Shown one piece after another: positions 1 through 6,183 of a stretch of 13,056 bases of DNA (position 1 is the first letter of the stretch; each line of letters starts with the position of its first letter). The notes beneath the pieces are model-generated. The model searched no databases, had not been told where the DNA came from, and was given only the letters and a program-made list of their open reading frames with translations. The translations under genes and the position numbers were made by a program. Source of the stretch: Chloroflexota bacterium (GTDB lineage Bacteria; Chloroflexota; Anaerolineae; Fen-1058). The stretch covers positions 1 to 13,056 of the forward strand of contig JACRBO010000656.1 of assembly GCA_016219235.1 (NCBI GenBank), in the 5' to 3' direction.

Positions 1-714
1 CAGCCGTGTCGCATCCACGAACAGCGAAGCCAGCACGCCCGTGATCACCAGGCTGATCAAAATGCCCAGCACGGCCGCGTGCGTCTTCAGCGACCAGCCG
101 TAGATCAAATACTGCGTCACGGCCAGCAGGCCAAACGCGCCCAGCACGCTCACCAGCACCGGATCGCGCCCGGCCAGAATCATCGGCAAAATGAACTGCG
201 TGATCACGTACAGGCTGATCGCCATGCCCAGCAGCGAGCGGACGCCCTTCCAGCGGCTGACGGCCAGAATCACCACGATGAACAACAGTAACAGTGTGAT
301 CAGCGCCCCCAACCGATCGGGTTCGGTGATGAAGTACAGCTCGCCGCCATCGGGCCGGATGATCTGCGACACCTGCACGCGATCGTCCGCCTTGTAGATC
401 ACGCTGCTCGACGCGAAACCCTGCGTGCCGTAATCCACCTCAACCGCACGGCCCGCCCGACTGCCCGATAGAATCTCCAACCGCAGACGCTGATACGGCT
501 GTTGAATGCCGCCCTGCTCCAACACACCCTCATCGAGCACGGTGATCACCCGCGCCTCGACTGTCTCTTCATTGGGATTCGTCTGCACCTGGATCGATGG
601 CGCATTCGATCGGCCTATTACGCCCAGCGCGATCAGCATCGCAAGGGCTAAGATGACCAGCGTGATCGGCGGGTGCTGACTCTCGGCGTGATGATGATGT
701 TCGTGTTCGTCCAT
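1..714 (-). CDS. YibE/F-family membrane protein, C-terminus cut by window edge
   Basis: I read 238 residues from an ATG at 714-712 to the window edge, still open. Residues 4-9 are a His-rich stretch (HEHHHH), followed by a membrane segment at about 17-34. A soluble, extracytoplasmic-looking domain follows at about 38-132 (VEARVITVLDEG, DYGTQGFASSSV). Then come closely spaced membrane segments at about 135-152, 158-181, 185-205 and 212-232. A single anchor, a beta-rich soluble domain and a polytopic half is the layout of the YibE/F family, whose members are usually longer than this fragment; their function is not established, though multi-pass transport has been suggested. The gene diverges from the cystathionine gamma-lyase gene and shares a 134-base promoter region with it. 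The family call rests on the overall pattern and is fairly secure; the His-rich N-terminus could bind metal, which is only inference. Confidence 0.8.
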   Translation of the reverse strand, partial: MDEHEHHHHAESQHPPITLVILALAMLIALGVIGRSNAPSIQVQTNPNEETVEARVITVLDEGVLEQGGIQQPYQRLRLEILSGSRAGRAVEVDYGTQGFASSSVIYKADDRVQVSQIIRPDGGELYFITEPDRLGALITLLLLFIVVILAVSRWKGVRSLLGMAISLYVITQFILPMILAGRDPVLVSVLGAFGLLAVTQYLIYGWSLKTHAAVLGILISLVITGVLASLFVDATRL

Positions 715-725
715 AGCGAATCAAA

Positions 726-746
726 GATGCAGGATGCAGGATGCAG
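726..746. repeat. Tandem heptamer, three perfect copies of GATGCAG
   Basis: Three exact 7-base units (726-732, 733-739, 740-746) are followed by a partial GAT. They lie between the predicted minus-strand promoter (765-773) and the YibE/F start at 714, so they would sit in the 5' leader of that transcript. The reverse complement of the unit (GCATCCT after rotation) recurs in tandem at 9177-9190. Confidence 0.85.
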
Positions 747-764
747 GATAGTGAAAACCGCGCG

Positions 765-773
765 ATTATACCA
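765..773 (-). promoter_or_regulatory. Extended -10 promoter for the YibE/F gene
   Basis: On the minus strand the sequence reads TGG then TATAAT, a perfect -10 hexamer at 770-765 with the extended TGn motif at 773-771. No good -35 is present at the right distance, as is common for extended -10 promoters. Initiation near 758 would give a leader of about 44 bases containing the GATGCAG repeat. Confidence 0.55.
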
Positions 774-788
774 TGCGCGAATCGGTGG

Positions 789-817
789 TTGACCGCGCTA
801 CTCATCACAGTTACAAT
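789..817 (+). promoter_or_regulatory. Sigma-70-type promoter for the cystathionine gamma-lyase gene
   Basis: TTGACC (789-794) and TACAAT (812-817) are separated by 17 bases, each matching the consensus hexamer at 5 of 6 positions. Transcription would begin near 824, about 25 bases before the chosen TTG start. The elements lie back to back with the minus-strand promoter at 765-773, so the two polymerases would compete or be co-regulated. Confidence 0.65.
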
Positions 818-848
818 CAATCCACCCAGGGAAAAAGAGGCTGACGCA

Positions 849-1985
849 TTGGATAATCTTCACTTCGAGACACTCGCTATTCACGCCGGGCAGCAACCCG
901 ATCCCGCTACCGGCGCGGTGATGACGCCCATCTATCAGACTTCAACCTACGTGCAAGATGGTGTGGGCGATCACAAAGGCTACGACTACGCGCGCACGGG
1001 CAACCCCACACGCACGGCGCTGCAAGACTGCCTCGCCGCGCTGGAGAATGCCGCGCACGGCCTGTGCTTCTCATCGGGCATGGCTGCCATCGACACGCTG
1101 TTGCGATTGGTCAAGCCCGGTCAGCACGTCCTGGCCGCCAACGATGTCTACGGCGGCACATATCGATTGTTCGTGCGCGTGCTGAGCGAGTACGGCCTGC
1201 ACTTCGATTTCGTCGATATGAGCAATCTCGATCAAGTGCGCGCGGCGATCCGGGCCAACACCCGATTGATCTGGGTGGAAACCCCGACGAATCCTTTGCT
1301 CAAGATCGCCGACCTGGCCGCGTTGGCGCAGATCGCCCATCGAGCGGGTGCGCAACTCGCGGTGGATAACACCTTTGCTTCGCCCTATCTGCAACAACCG
1401 ATCGGCCTCGGCGCCGACTTCGTAATCCATTCCACCACCAAATACATCGGTGGCCACAGCGATGTGGTGGGCGGCGCGATTCTCACCAACGACACCGCGG
1501 CCTTTCAACAATTGAAGTTTCTACAAAACGCGATCGGCGCGGTGCCCGGCCCGCAGGATTGTTTCCTGACCCTGCGCGGTGCGAAGACCCTGCCCCTGCG
1601 CATGGAGCGCCACTCGTCAAATGCGCAGCAAATCGCGGAATTCCTGACCGATCATCCCGGCGTGAAGCAGGTGCTCTATCCGGGGTTGGAGGATCATCCC
1701 AATCACGCGGTGGCGAAAAAGCAAATGCGGCTGTATGGCGGCATGATCTCCTTCCTGCCGATCGGCGATGCAACTACCGCTAAGCGCATCGCCGAAAAAA
1801 CAAAGTTGTTTGCCCTGGCCGAATCGCTCGGCGGCGTCGAATCGCTGATCGAACTGCCCGCGCCGATGACGCATGCCTCCGTCGCCGGCTCACCGCTCGA
1901 AGTCGATCCGACGTTGATCCGGCTATCCGTCGGCATTGAAAACGTGGCTGATTTGATCGAGGATTTGAGACAAGCATTGGCATGA
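849..1985 (+). CDS. Cystathionine gamma-lyase / gamma-synthase (PLP, Cys/Met metabolism)
   Basis: A 378-residue fold-type I PLP enzyme of the Cys/Met metabolism family, close to the usual length of about 380. Visible signatures are GYDYARTGNPTR (44-55), SSGMAA (75-80), the cofactor-binding VDN (172-174) and the Schiff-base lysine K198 in HSTTKYIGGHSD. ESLGGVESLIELPAPMTHAS (325-344) is typical of gamma-lyases and gamma-synthases rather than beta-lyases. The start is TTG at 849 because AAAGAGG (834-840) lies 8 bases upstream, the promoter at 789-817 lies before it, and conserved sequence begins there (FETLAIHAG); the frame also runs open further upstream from 741, but that part is inside the promoter. 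Gamma-lyase, cleaving cystathionine to cysteine, 2-oxobutyrate and ammonia, is favoured over gamma-synthase because a cystathionine beta-synthase is encoded nearby. Sequence alone does not decide between the two activities. The stop codon lies inside the first unit of the octamer array. Confidence 0.9.
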   Translation: MDNLHFETLAIHAGQQPDPATGAVMTPIYQTSTYVQDGVGDHKGYDYARTGNPTRTALQDCLAALENAAHGLCFSSGMAAIDTLLRLVKPGQHVLAANDVYGGTYRLFVRVLSEYGLHFDFVDMSNLDQVRAAIRANTRLIWVETPTNPLLKIADLAALAQIAHRAGAQLAVDNTFASPYLQQPIGLGADFVIHSTTKYIGGHSDVVGGAILTNDTAAFQQLKFLQNAIGAVPGPQDCFLTLRGAKTLPLRMERHSSNAQQIAEFLTDHPGVKQVLYPGLEDHPNHAVAKKQMRLYGGMISFLPIGDATTAKRIAEKTKLFALAESLGGVESLIELPAPMTHASVAGSPLEVDPTLIRLSVGIENVADLIEDLRQALA

Positions 1986-2068
1986 CAAGATGATACGATG
2001 ACCGGATGACACGATGATCTCCTGGCCGAAAAAGCTCTTGTCATCTTGTCATCCCTTCATCTTATCAC
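1982..2068. repeat. Inverted arrays of 8-base units (ATGACAAG / CTTGTCAT)
   Basis: Left arm, in exact 8-base register: ATGACAAG (1982), ATGATACG (1990), ATGACCGG (1998), ATGACACG (2006), then ATGATC. After a 23-base centre the right arm runs CTTGTCAT (2037), CTTGTCAT (2045), CCCTTCAT (2053), CTTATCAC (2061), the inverse of the left-arm unit. The TGA stop of the preceding gene (1983-1985) lies within the first unit. A 23-base word at 2041-2063 reappears inverted at 4588-4610. The arms could pair in RNA and act as a terminator or stabiliser, but there is no T-run. Confidence 0.85.
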
Positions 2069-2094
2069 TGCAAAACTTACAACCGGATATAACC

Positions 2095-2265
2095 ATGCTA
2101 CTCTCCCCCCTCCTCCACGGCGCTGCCGGCATCCTGGACGAACTGCTGCTGTTCATCGCGCCGTTGATCGTCGTGATCACGATCCTGGTGATCAACAGCC
2201 GCCGCGCGCGCCGGCAGCATCCGCCGCGCGAACGCGAACGCACCCGCCCCTCCGACAAGCCTTAA
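2095..2265 (+). CDS. Small single-pass membrane protein, 56 residues
   Basis: I do not recognise a characterised family. The protein has a short N-terminus, one strongly hydrophobic segment at about 17-34 (LLLFIAPLIVVITILVIN) and a very basic, Arg/Pro-rich tail (SRRARRQHPPRERERTRPSDKP), so the tail should stay in the cytoplasm. The ATG at 2095 is chosen over the open frame upstream (from 2014), which would run through the octamer repeat array and give an unlikely N-terminus. No clear ribosome-binding site is visible. Its stop codon is only 3 bases before the next gene, suggesting co-transcription and possibly translational coupling. Codon usage looks normal for the window. The combination of spacing and hydrophobic design makes a real gene likely, but the function is unknown. 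Confidence 0.6.
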   Translation: MLLSPLLHGAAGILDELLLFIAPLIVVITILVINSRRARRQHPPRERERTRPSDKP

Positions 2266-2268
2266 ATC

Positions 2269-3033
2269 ATGACGATTCTTGAGTGCAGTCAGACGCGCTA
2301 CGTGATCGAAGTGAAATACTCGCGCTGGTGGCTGCTGGTCACGGCGGTGTGTTTGTGGCTGGGCGCCAGCCTGATTCTCAACGCAGCCACGACTACGTTT
2401 ACCTGTCAGCGAGTTGAATCGGATGAAGGTCAATGCGCCATGACCATGTCGAGTTTGCTCAATACCTCCACTCAATCGATCAGTCTCAATCGAATTAAGA
2501 CAGCGCAGCTCGCCTCGGAGACCACCACTGACTCCAAAGGCCGCAAAACTACCTGGTATCATGCCGTGCTGATCTTGTCCGTGACAGGTCCCTACCGGAT
2601 CCACGACAGCACTAACTCCACTGACCAGCATAAATTAGTGGCCAACATCAACGACTTTCTGACTGACTCACGAAAGACCACCTTGACCGCTTTACTTGAC
2701 TCGCCGTCAGACAATATCATCGTCGGCGTGCTGATCATCGGTTTTGGCCTCTGGTGGGCCAGCGAGCAGCTTAAGATCACCACCTTCACTTTCGATAAAG
2801 GCGTCGGCACGTTGACAATTGAATCTCGCCTGATCTGGACCCGACTAAAGACGCTGCGATTGGGCGATATCCTCGACATCGAAATCCATGAAACTGAGGC
2901 CGCCAACAAACGCACCATACGCCGGGTCTACATTATCTTGCGCGGGCAAGAAATCGCGACACCACTTCCGTCCAATGATGAAGAACTGATTCTCAGTCTC
3001 CGCCTCTTCCTGAACAAGACCCGCATACCGTAG
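2269..3033 (+). CDS. Hypothetical two-pass membrane protein, 254 residues
   Basis: A membrane segment at about 20-39 leads into a soluble region (40-147), then a second membrane segment at about 149-165 and a soluble C-terminus. Two cysteines bracket the start of the first soluble part (C46 and C56, in the pattern TCQRxxSDEGQC) and could form a disulfide if it is outside the cytoplasm. The C-terminal part (about 167-230) is rich in alternating beta-strand-like stretches (TTFTFDKGVGTLTIESRL, RRVYIILRGQEI) and resembles the PH-like folds in small bacterial membrane proteins; that is only an impression. I do not recognise an established family. It starts 3 bases after the small membrane protein gene, so the two are probably one transcript. 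Two 60-base stretches that I counted (2461-2520 and 2581-2640) are close to 50% G+C, compared with about two-thirds in a stretch of the gamma-lyase gene, suggesting a different history or relaxed codon choice. Confidence 0.75.
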   Translation: MTILECSQTRYVIEVKYSRWWLLVTAVCLWLGASLILNAATTTFTCQRVESDEGQCAMTMSSLLNTSTQSISLNRIKTAQLASETTTDSKGRKTTWYHAVLILSVTGPYRIHDSTNSTDQHKLVANINDFLTDSRKTTLTALLDSPSDNIIVGVLIIGFGLWWASEQLKITTFTFDKGVGTLTIESRLIWTRLKTLRLGDILDIEIHETEAANKRTIRRVYIILRGQEIATPLPSNDEELILSLRLFLNKTRIP

Positions 3034-3043
3034 CCAAACAAAA

Positions 3044-3073
3044 AGACACGGAGGCTAAACTCACCCCGTGTCT
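3044..3073 (-). terminator. Rho-independent terminator of the decarboxylase gene
   Basis: An 8-bp stem pairs 3044-3051 (AGACACGG) with 3066-3073 (CCGTGTCT) around a 14-base loop. On the minus strand the hairpin is followed by TTTTTGTTT (about 3043-3036), an intrinsic-terminator layout. It lies 34 bases past the decarboxylase stop. On the plus strand no T-run follows, so it is a weaker candidate terminator for the converging membrane-protein gene. Confidence 0.75.
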
Positions 3074-3086
3074 CTAAGCCAACACT

Positions 3087-3121
3087 CACTCGTCACTCGT
3101 TACTCGTCACTTGTTACTCAT
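3087..3121. repeat. Tandem heptamer array overlapping the 3' end of the decarboxylase gene
   Basis: Five 7-base units in register: CACTCGT, CACTCGT, TACTCGT, CACTTGT, TACTCAT. Variation is limited to C/T at position 1, C/T at position 5 and G/A at position 6. On the minus strand the last units encode the final residues Ser-Asn-Lys and the TGA stop (3109-3107) of the decarboxylase, so the array has grown into the coding end or the gene has been trimmed to it. Confidence 0.85.
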
Positions 3122-4567
3122 CAACCTTCCGCACTCCGCCTGCAACAACTCCCACGCCCGTGCGATGTGTTTCTCTTCCGTGCGGACGTTGCCGATGGCT
3201 AAGTGAATGACGTAGCGATCATTCAATTTGGTGTGCGACAAAAACACTTCGCCGGTCGCATTGACCGCCGCGAGGATATTCTCATTCAACGCATTCCACT
3301 TGTTTTGCGGCACACTCGTCGGACAGGCGCGGAAGTTGACGGTGCTGAAGGGCACAGGGGCTGCCACTTCCCAATCGGGCGCGGCGTGCACCCAACTCTC
3401 GAATTGCTTCGCCAGCGCGATGTGCTCGCGCAGCCGCGCGATGATGCCATCCACCCCGTACGTCCGCACCATGAACCAGAACTTCAGCGCGCGGAACCGT
3501 CGCCCCAACTGCACACCGTAATCCATGTAGTTCTTCACCGCGTTGACGTCGCCCTCGCTGGTGCGCAGATATTCCGGCAGAATGCTGAATGCGCGCTTGA
3601 GTGTGTCGACGTGGCGGGTATAAAACGCCGAAAAATCGATCGGCGTGAACAACCACTTGTGCGGATTCATCACGAAGGAGTCGGCGCGTTCGACGCCGTT
3701 CAGCACCCACCGCATCTCCGGCACGATGGCGGCATTACCGCCGTACGCGCCATCGACGTGCAACCAGACCTTTTCGCGTTCGCAAATGTCGGCGATGGCC
3801 GGTACCGGATCGATGCTCGTGGTCGATGTCGTGCCGACGGTCGCGCACGCGAAGAACGGCACATAGCCTGCGCGCCGATCGGCCTCGATGGCGGCCGCTA
3901 ACCGATCGGGACGTTGGCGGAAGTCCGCGTCCACTTCGATCTTGCGCACATTCGCATGCCCAATTCCGAGGACGAGTCCTGCCTTCTCGATCGACGAGTG
4001 CGATTGATCCGACGTGTACATCGTCAGGCGCGGCAAATCCGAGCGGCCCGCCATGCCGTCTTCGCGGATGCGCAGATTCAGCGCTTCGCGCGCGGCAGCC
4101 ACGGCAATCATCGACGAAATCGAAGCCGTGTCCATGACCACGCCCTCGAACGCTTCGGGCAGACCCACCATTTGACGCAGCCAGTTCAACACCACCTCTT
4201 CCAGCTCAGTGGCCGACGGCGAGGTGCGCCACAACATGCCGTTAACGTTGAGGCTCGCCGTGAGCAGCTCACCCAGAATGCCCGGCATCGAACCCGTGAT
4301 GCCAAAATAGGCCATAAATCCCGGCTGATTCCAGTGTGTGATACCGGGCATGATGATGTCGTTGAAATCGGCGAACACGTCCTCAAAACACTCCGGCGCG
4401 GCCGGCGGCGTGCTGGGCAGCTGCGCCTTTACATCGCCCGGTTTCACGCGGGACAGCACCGGTGGCCGATCCTCGTTTTCCAGATAATCGGCGATCCAGT
4501 CGATGAGTTCTTTACCGTGCTGGCGGAAGTCGGCGGCGTTCATGTCGCCGAGATGTTGGTTGGTCAT
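3107..4567 (-). CDS. Aromatic-L-amino-acid-decarboxylase-like PLP enzyme (group II)
   Basis: A 486-residue fold-type I enzyme that aligns by eye with animal DOPA decarboxylase (DDC). Numbered from the chosen ATG, the Schiff-base lysine is K304 in NPHKW, the cofactor aspartate is D272 in HVDGAYGG, and the ring-stacking histidine is H190 in SDQSHSS. ACATVGTT (240-247) and LGRRFRALKFWFMVRTYGVDG (354-374) are DDC-like. The catalytic-loop tyrosine is kept (Y333 in PEYL), where aldehyde-forming relatives have Phe, so decarboxylation to an aromatic amine such as tryptamine or tyramine is the likeliest reaction; the substrate cannot be read from sequence. The start is ATG at 4567 because GGAG (4577-4574) lies 6 bases upstream; a GTG at 4579 has no such site. 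It lies 83 bases downstream of the beta-synthase gene in the same direction, separated by an octamer array. Its last codons and stop fall within a heptamer array. Confidence 0.88.
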   Translation of the reverse strand: MTNQHLGDMNAADFRQHGKELIDWIADYLENEDRPPVLSRVKPGDVKAQLPSTPPAAPECFEDVFADFNDIIMPGITHWNQPGFMAYFGITGSMPGILGELLTASLNVNGMLWRTSPSATELEEVVLNWLRQMVGLPEAFEGVVMDTASISSMIAVAAAREALNLRIREDGMAGRSDLPRLTMYTSDQSHSSIEKAGLVLGIGHANVRKIEVDADFRQRPDRLAAAIEADRRAGYVPFFACATVGTTSTTSIDPVPAIADICEREKVWLHVDGAYGGNAAIVPEMRWVLNGVERADSFVMNPHKWLFTPIDFSAFYTRHVDTLKRAFSILPEYLRTSEGDVNAVKNYMDYGVQLGRRFRALKFWFMVRTYGVDGIIARLREHIALAKQFESWVHAAPDWEVAAPVPFSTVNFRACPTSVPQNKWNALNENILAAVNATGEVFLSHTKLNDRYVIHLAIGNVRTEEKHIARAWELLQAECGRLMSNK

Positions 4568-4583
4568 GATATGCTCCACATTC

Positions 4584-4647
4584 TGACAAGATGAAGGGAT
4601 GACAAGATGATCTTGCCTGTCATCGTGTCATCATGTCATCTTGTCAC
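4584..4647. repeat. Second inverted array of 8-base units
   Basis: Left arm: TGACAAG (4584), ATGAAGGG (4591), ATGACAAG (4599), then ATGATCTTG (4607-4615) at the turn. Right arm: CCTGTCAT (4616), CGTGTCAT (4624), CATGTCAT (4632), CTTGTCAC (4640). The outer 11 bases on each side are perfectly complementary, and the core CAAGATGATCTTG is palindromic, so a long imperfect hairpin is possible. It fills the gap between the beta-synthase stop (4651) and the decarboxylase ribosome-binding site and could partly uncouple the two genes. Confidence 0.85.
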
Positions 4648-4650
4648 AGT

Positions 4651-6054
4651 TCACTTCATATGGACTGCGAGATAATCAATCAAGTCAATCTTCGTCACAA
4701 TGCCCACGACCTGGTCGTTATCGACGACGACGGCGGCCTGGCCTGCGCCAAAGAGGTTCATCAACGCCTCCGCGTGCGTGTCGGGCGAGACGGTAGTAAC
4801 CTGGCGGGTGATGATCGGCGCGATCGATTCTTCTGGACTCGCGCCCGGCATAGCCATCTGTGACAACAAGGTCGATTCGCTGATCATGCCGATGAGTTTG
4901 CCTTCGCCGATCACGGGCATCTGCGAGATGTCGTGCATCTTCATCCGCTCGATAATCTCCCGCATCCGATCGGATGCCGACGCGGCGATGAGCGGCCGCC
5001 GCACCTTGGACTTCAGCACATCGGCCACGCGCGTCTCGCCCCAGGCCGATTCCAGGAAACCGTATTCGCGCATCCACTCGTCGTCGAAGACTTTGCTCAG
5101 ATACCGTGTGCCGGAATCGGGCAGGATGACGACCACCAGATCGTCTGGACCAAACGCACGGACGATCGCGGATTTGAGCAAGCCGCACACGGCCGAGCCG
5201 CACGATCCACCGGCAAATAAGCCTTCTTCGCGCACCAGGCGGCGCGTCATCACAAACGATTCTTTATCGCCGGCCTGCACCACTTCGTCGATCAGGCTGA
5301 GGTCCATCGCGCTGGGCAGAAAGTCCTCGCCGATGCCTTCGATCTTGTAGGTTTTCAAGAACGGCTCATCGGGCACGCGGCCCAGCCGCCAAGTATCATA
5401 CAACAGCGAACCCACCGGATCGACGCCGATGATCTTCACATCGGGATTCTGCTCTTTGAGATACCGTGCCGTGCCCGAAATCGTGCCGCCCGTGCCCATG
5501 CCCGCGACAAAGGCTTTGATGCGGCCCGCCGTCTGCTGCCAGATCTCCGGCCCGGTGCTCTGATAGTGCGCGCCGGGATTCATCGGGTTGTGGTATTGAT
5601 TCGCCAGGATGCTGTTGGGCGTCTCGGCCACGATGCGCTTGCTCACGCTGTAGTACGACCGGGGATCGTTCGGCTCGACGGCGGTGGGCGTGACAACCAC
5701 GCGCGCGCCAAAGGCCCGCAACAGCCGCACTTTCTCCTGGCTCATTTTGTCGGGCATGACGAAGATGCACTTGTAGCCCTTAATGGCTGCTGCAATCGCC
5801 AGACCCACGCCCGTGTTGCCCGATGTGGCTTCGACGATAGTACCCCCCGGCTTCAGGCGGCCCTCGCGTTCGGCTGCTTCGATCATCGCCAACCCGATGC
5901 GGTCTTTTACCGAGCCGCCTGGATTCAAGAATTCCAATTTAGCCAGCACCGTACACGGCAGGCCATTCGTAACGCGATTCAGTCTGACCAACGGCGTCTG
6001 GCCTATCACATCCAGGACGGTATTGAAGTAGCGCGGTGCAGCAGCGGTTGACAT
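4651..6054 (-). CDS. cbs: Cystathionine beta-synthase with C-terminal CBS domain pair
   Basis: The 467-residue protein has a fold-type II PLP domain (about 8-325) and two CBS motifs (about 340-400 and 408-467). The Schiff-base lysine is K50 (NPGGSVKDR); the phosphate and substrate loops are TSGNTG (77-82) and GTGGT (187-191). EGIGEDFLP (239-247) and LPDSGTRYLSK (311-321) mark beta-synthases rather than cysteine synthases, which also lack the CBS pair. It condenses serine and homocysteine to cystathionine, the first step of reverse transsulfuration. The haem-binding N-terminal extension of animal enzymes is absent, so only the C-terminal pair could give adenosyl-ligand control; whether it binds S-adenosylmethionine is unknown. 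The ATG at 6054 is supported by AGGGAG (6066-6061) six bases upstream. A promoter lies at 6212-6184, giving a leader of about 120 bases that would contain the junction element at 6102-6155. The product is the substrate of the lyase encoded at 849-1985. Confidence 0.93.
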   Translation of the reverse strand: MSTAAAPRYFNTVLDVIGQTPLVRLNRVTNGLPCTVLAKLEFLNPGGSVKDRIGLAMIEAAEREGRLKPGGTIVEATSGNTGVGLAIAAAIKGYKCIFVMPDKMSQEKVRLLRAFGARVVVTPTAVEPNDPRSYYSVSKRIVAETPNSILANQYHNPMNPGAHYQSTGPEIWQQTAGRIKAFVAGMGTGGTISGTARYLKEQNPDVKIIGVDPVGSLLYDTWRLGRVPDEPFLKTYKIEGIGEDFLPSAMDLSLIDEVVQAGDKESFVMTRRLVREEGLFAGGSCGSAVCGLLKSAIVRAFGPDDLVVVILPDSGTRYLSKVFDDEWMREYGFLESAWGETRVADVLKSKVRRPLIAASASDRMREIIERMKMHDISQMPVIGEGKLIGMISESTLLSQMAMPGASPEESIAPIITRQVTTVSPDTHAEALMNLFGAGQAAVVVDNDQVVGIVTKIDLIDYLAVHMK

Positions 6055-6101
6055 GAGCAGCTCCCTGGCCGGAAAAATAGATCAGTAGATTACAGGCTGT
6101 C

Positions 6102-6155
6102 AGCAGAGGCGGCTCCCACGCCGCCGAAGACGCGGGCATGGAAGCCCGCTCTGCT
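6102..6155. repeat. Three-way-junction palindrome (6-bp stems, 6-base loops)
   Basis: The outer stem pairs AGCAGA (6102-6107) with TCTGCT (6150-6155). Flush inside it are two perfect hairpins: GGCGGC/GCCGCC (6108-6113 with 6120-6125, loop TCCCAC) and GCGGGC/GCCCGC (6132-6137 with 6144-6149, loop ATGGAA), joined by the 6-base linker GAAGAC. Every stem, loop and linker is exactly 6 long. It falls in the predicted 5' leader of the beta-synthase transcript. It is not a tRNA. It probably belongs to a dispersed palindromic repeat family, which cannot be confirmed from one window. Confidence 0.75.
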
Positions 6156-6183
6156 CTAAAGTCGCAAGCTACTGCGGATGGGC

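Noticed and set aside
741..848. Upstream ATG at 741 for the gamma-lyase
   Set aside because: It lies in the heptamer repeat and before the promoter elements at 789-817. The TTG at 849 has a good ribosome-binding site and begins where family similarity begins.
2088..2093. TATAAC as a -10 element just before the ATG at 2095
   Set aside because: It ends one base before the start codon, so transcription would begin inside the gene, and no -35 lies at the right distance.
2014..2094. Longer start for the small membrane protein at 2014
   Set aside because: The extra 27 residues would be encoded by the octamer array and its centre, with Lys, Ser and Cys-rich content of no visible value. The ATG at 2095 starts directly before the hydrophobic segment.
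4568..4579. GTG at 4579 as the start of the decarboxylase
   Set aside because: The GGAG at 4577-4574 is correctly spaced for the ATG at 4567, and the GTG has no ribosome-binding site of its own.
3203..4594. Open plus-strand frames of 232 and 226 residues opposite the decarboxylase
   Set aside because: The minus-strand decarboxylase has all its catalytic residues across the same span. The opposite frames are Arg/His-rich mirror products without motifs.
6102..6155. The three-way junction as a tRNA-like gene
   Set aside because: It is too short, has no anticodon arm with a 7-base loop, no TTCGA-type T-loop and no acceptor end; stems and loops are all 6 long.
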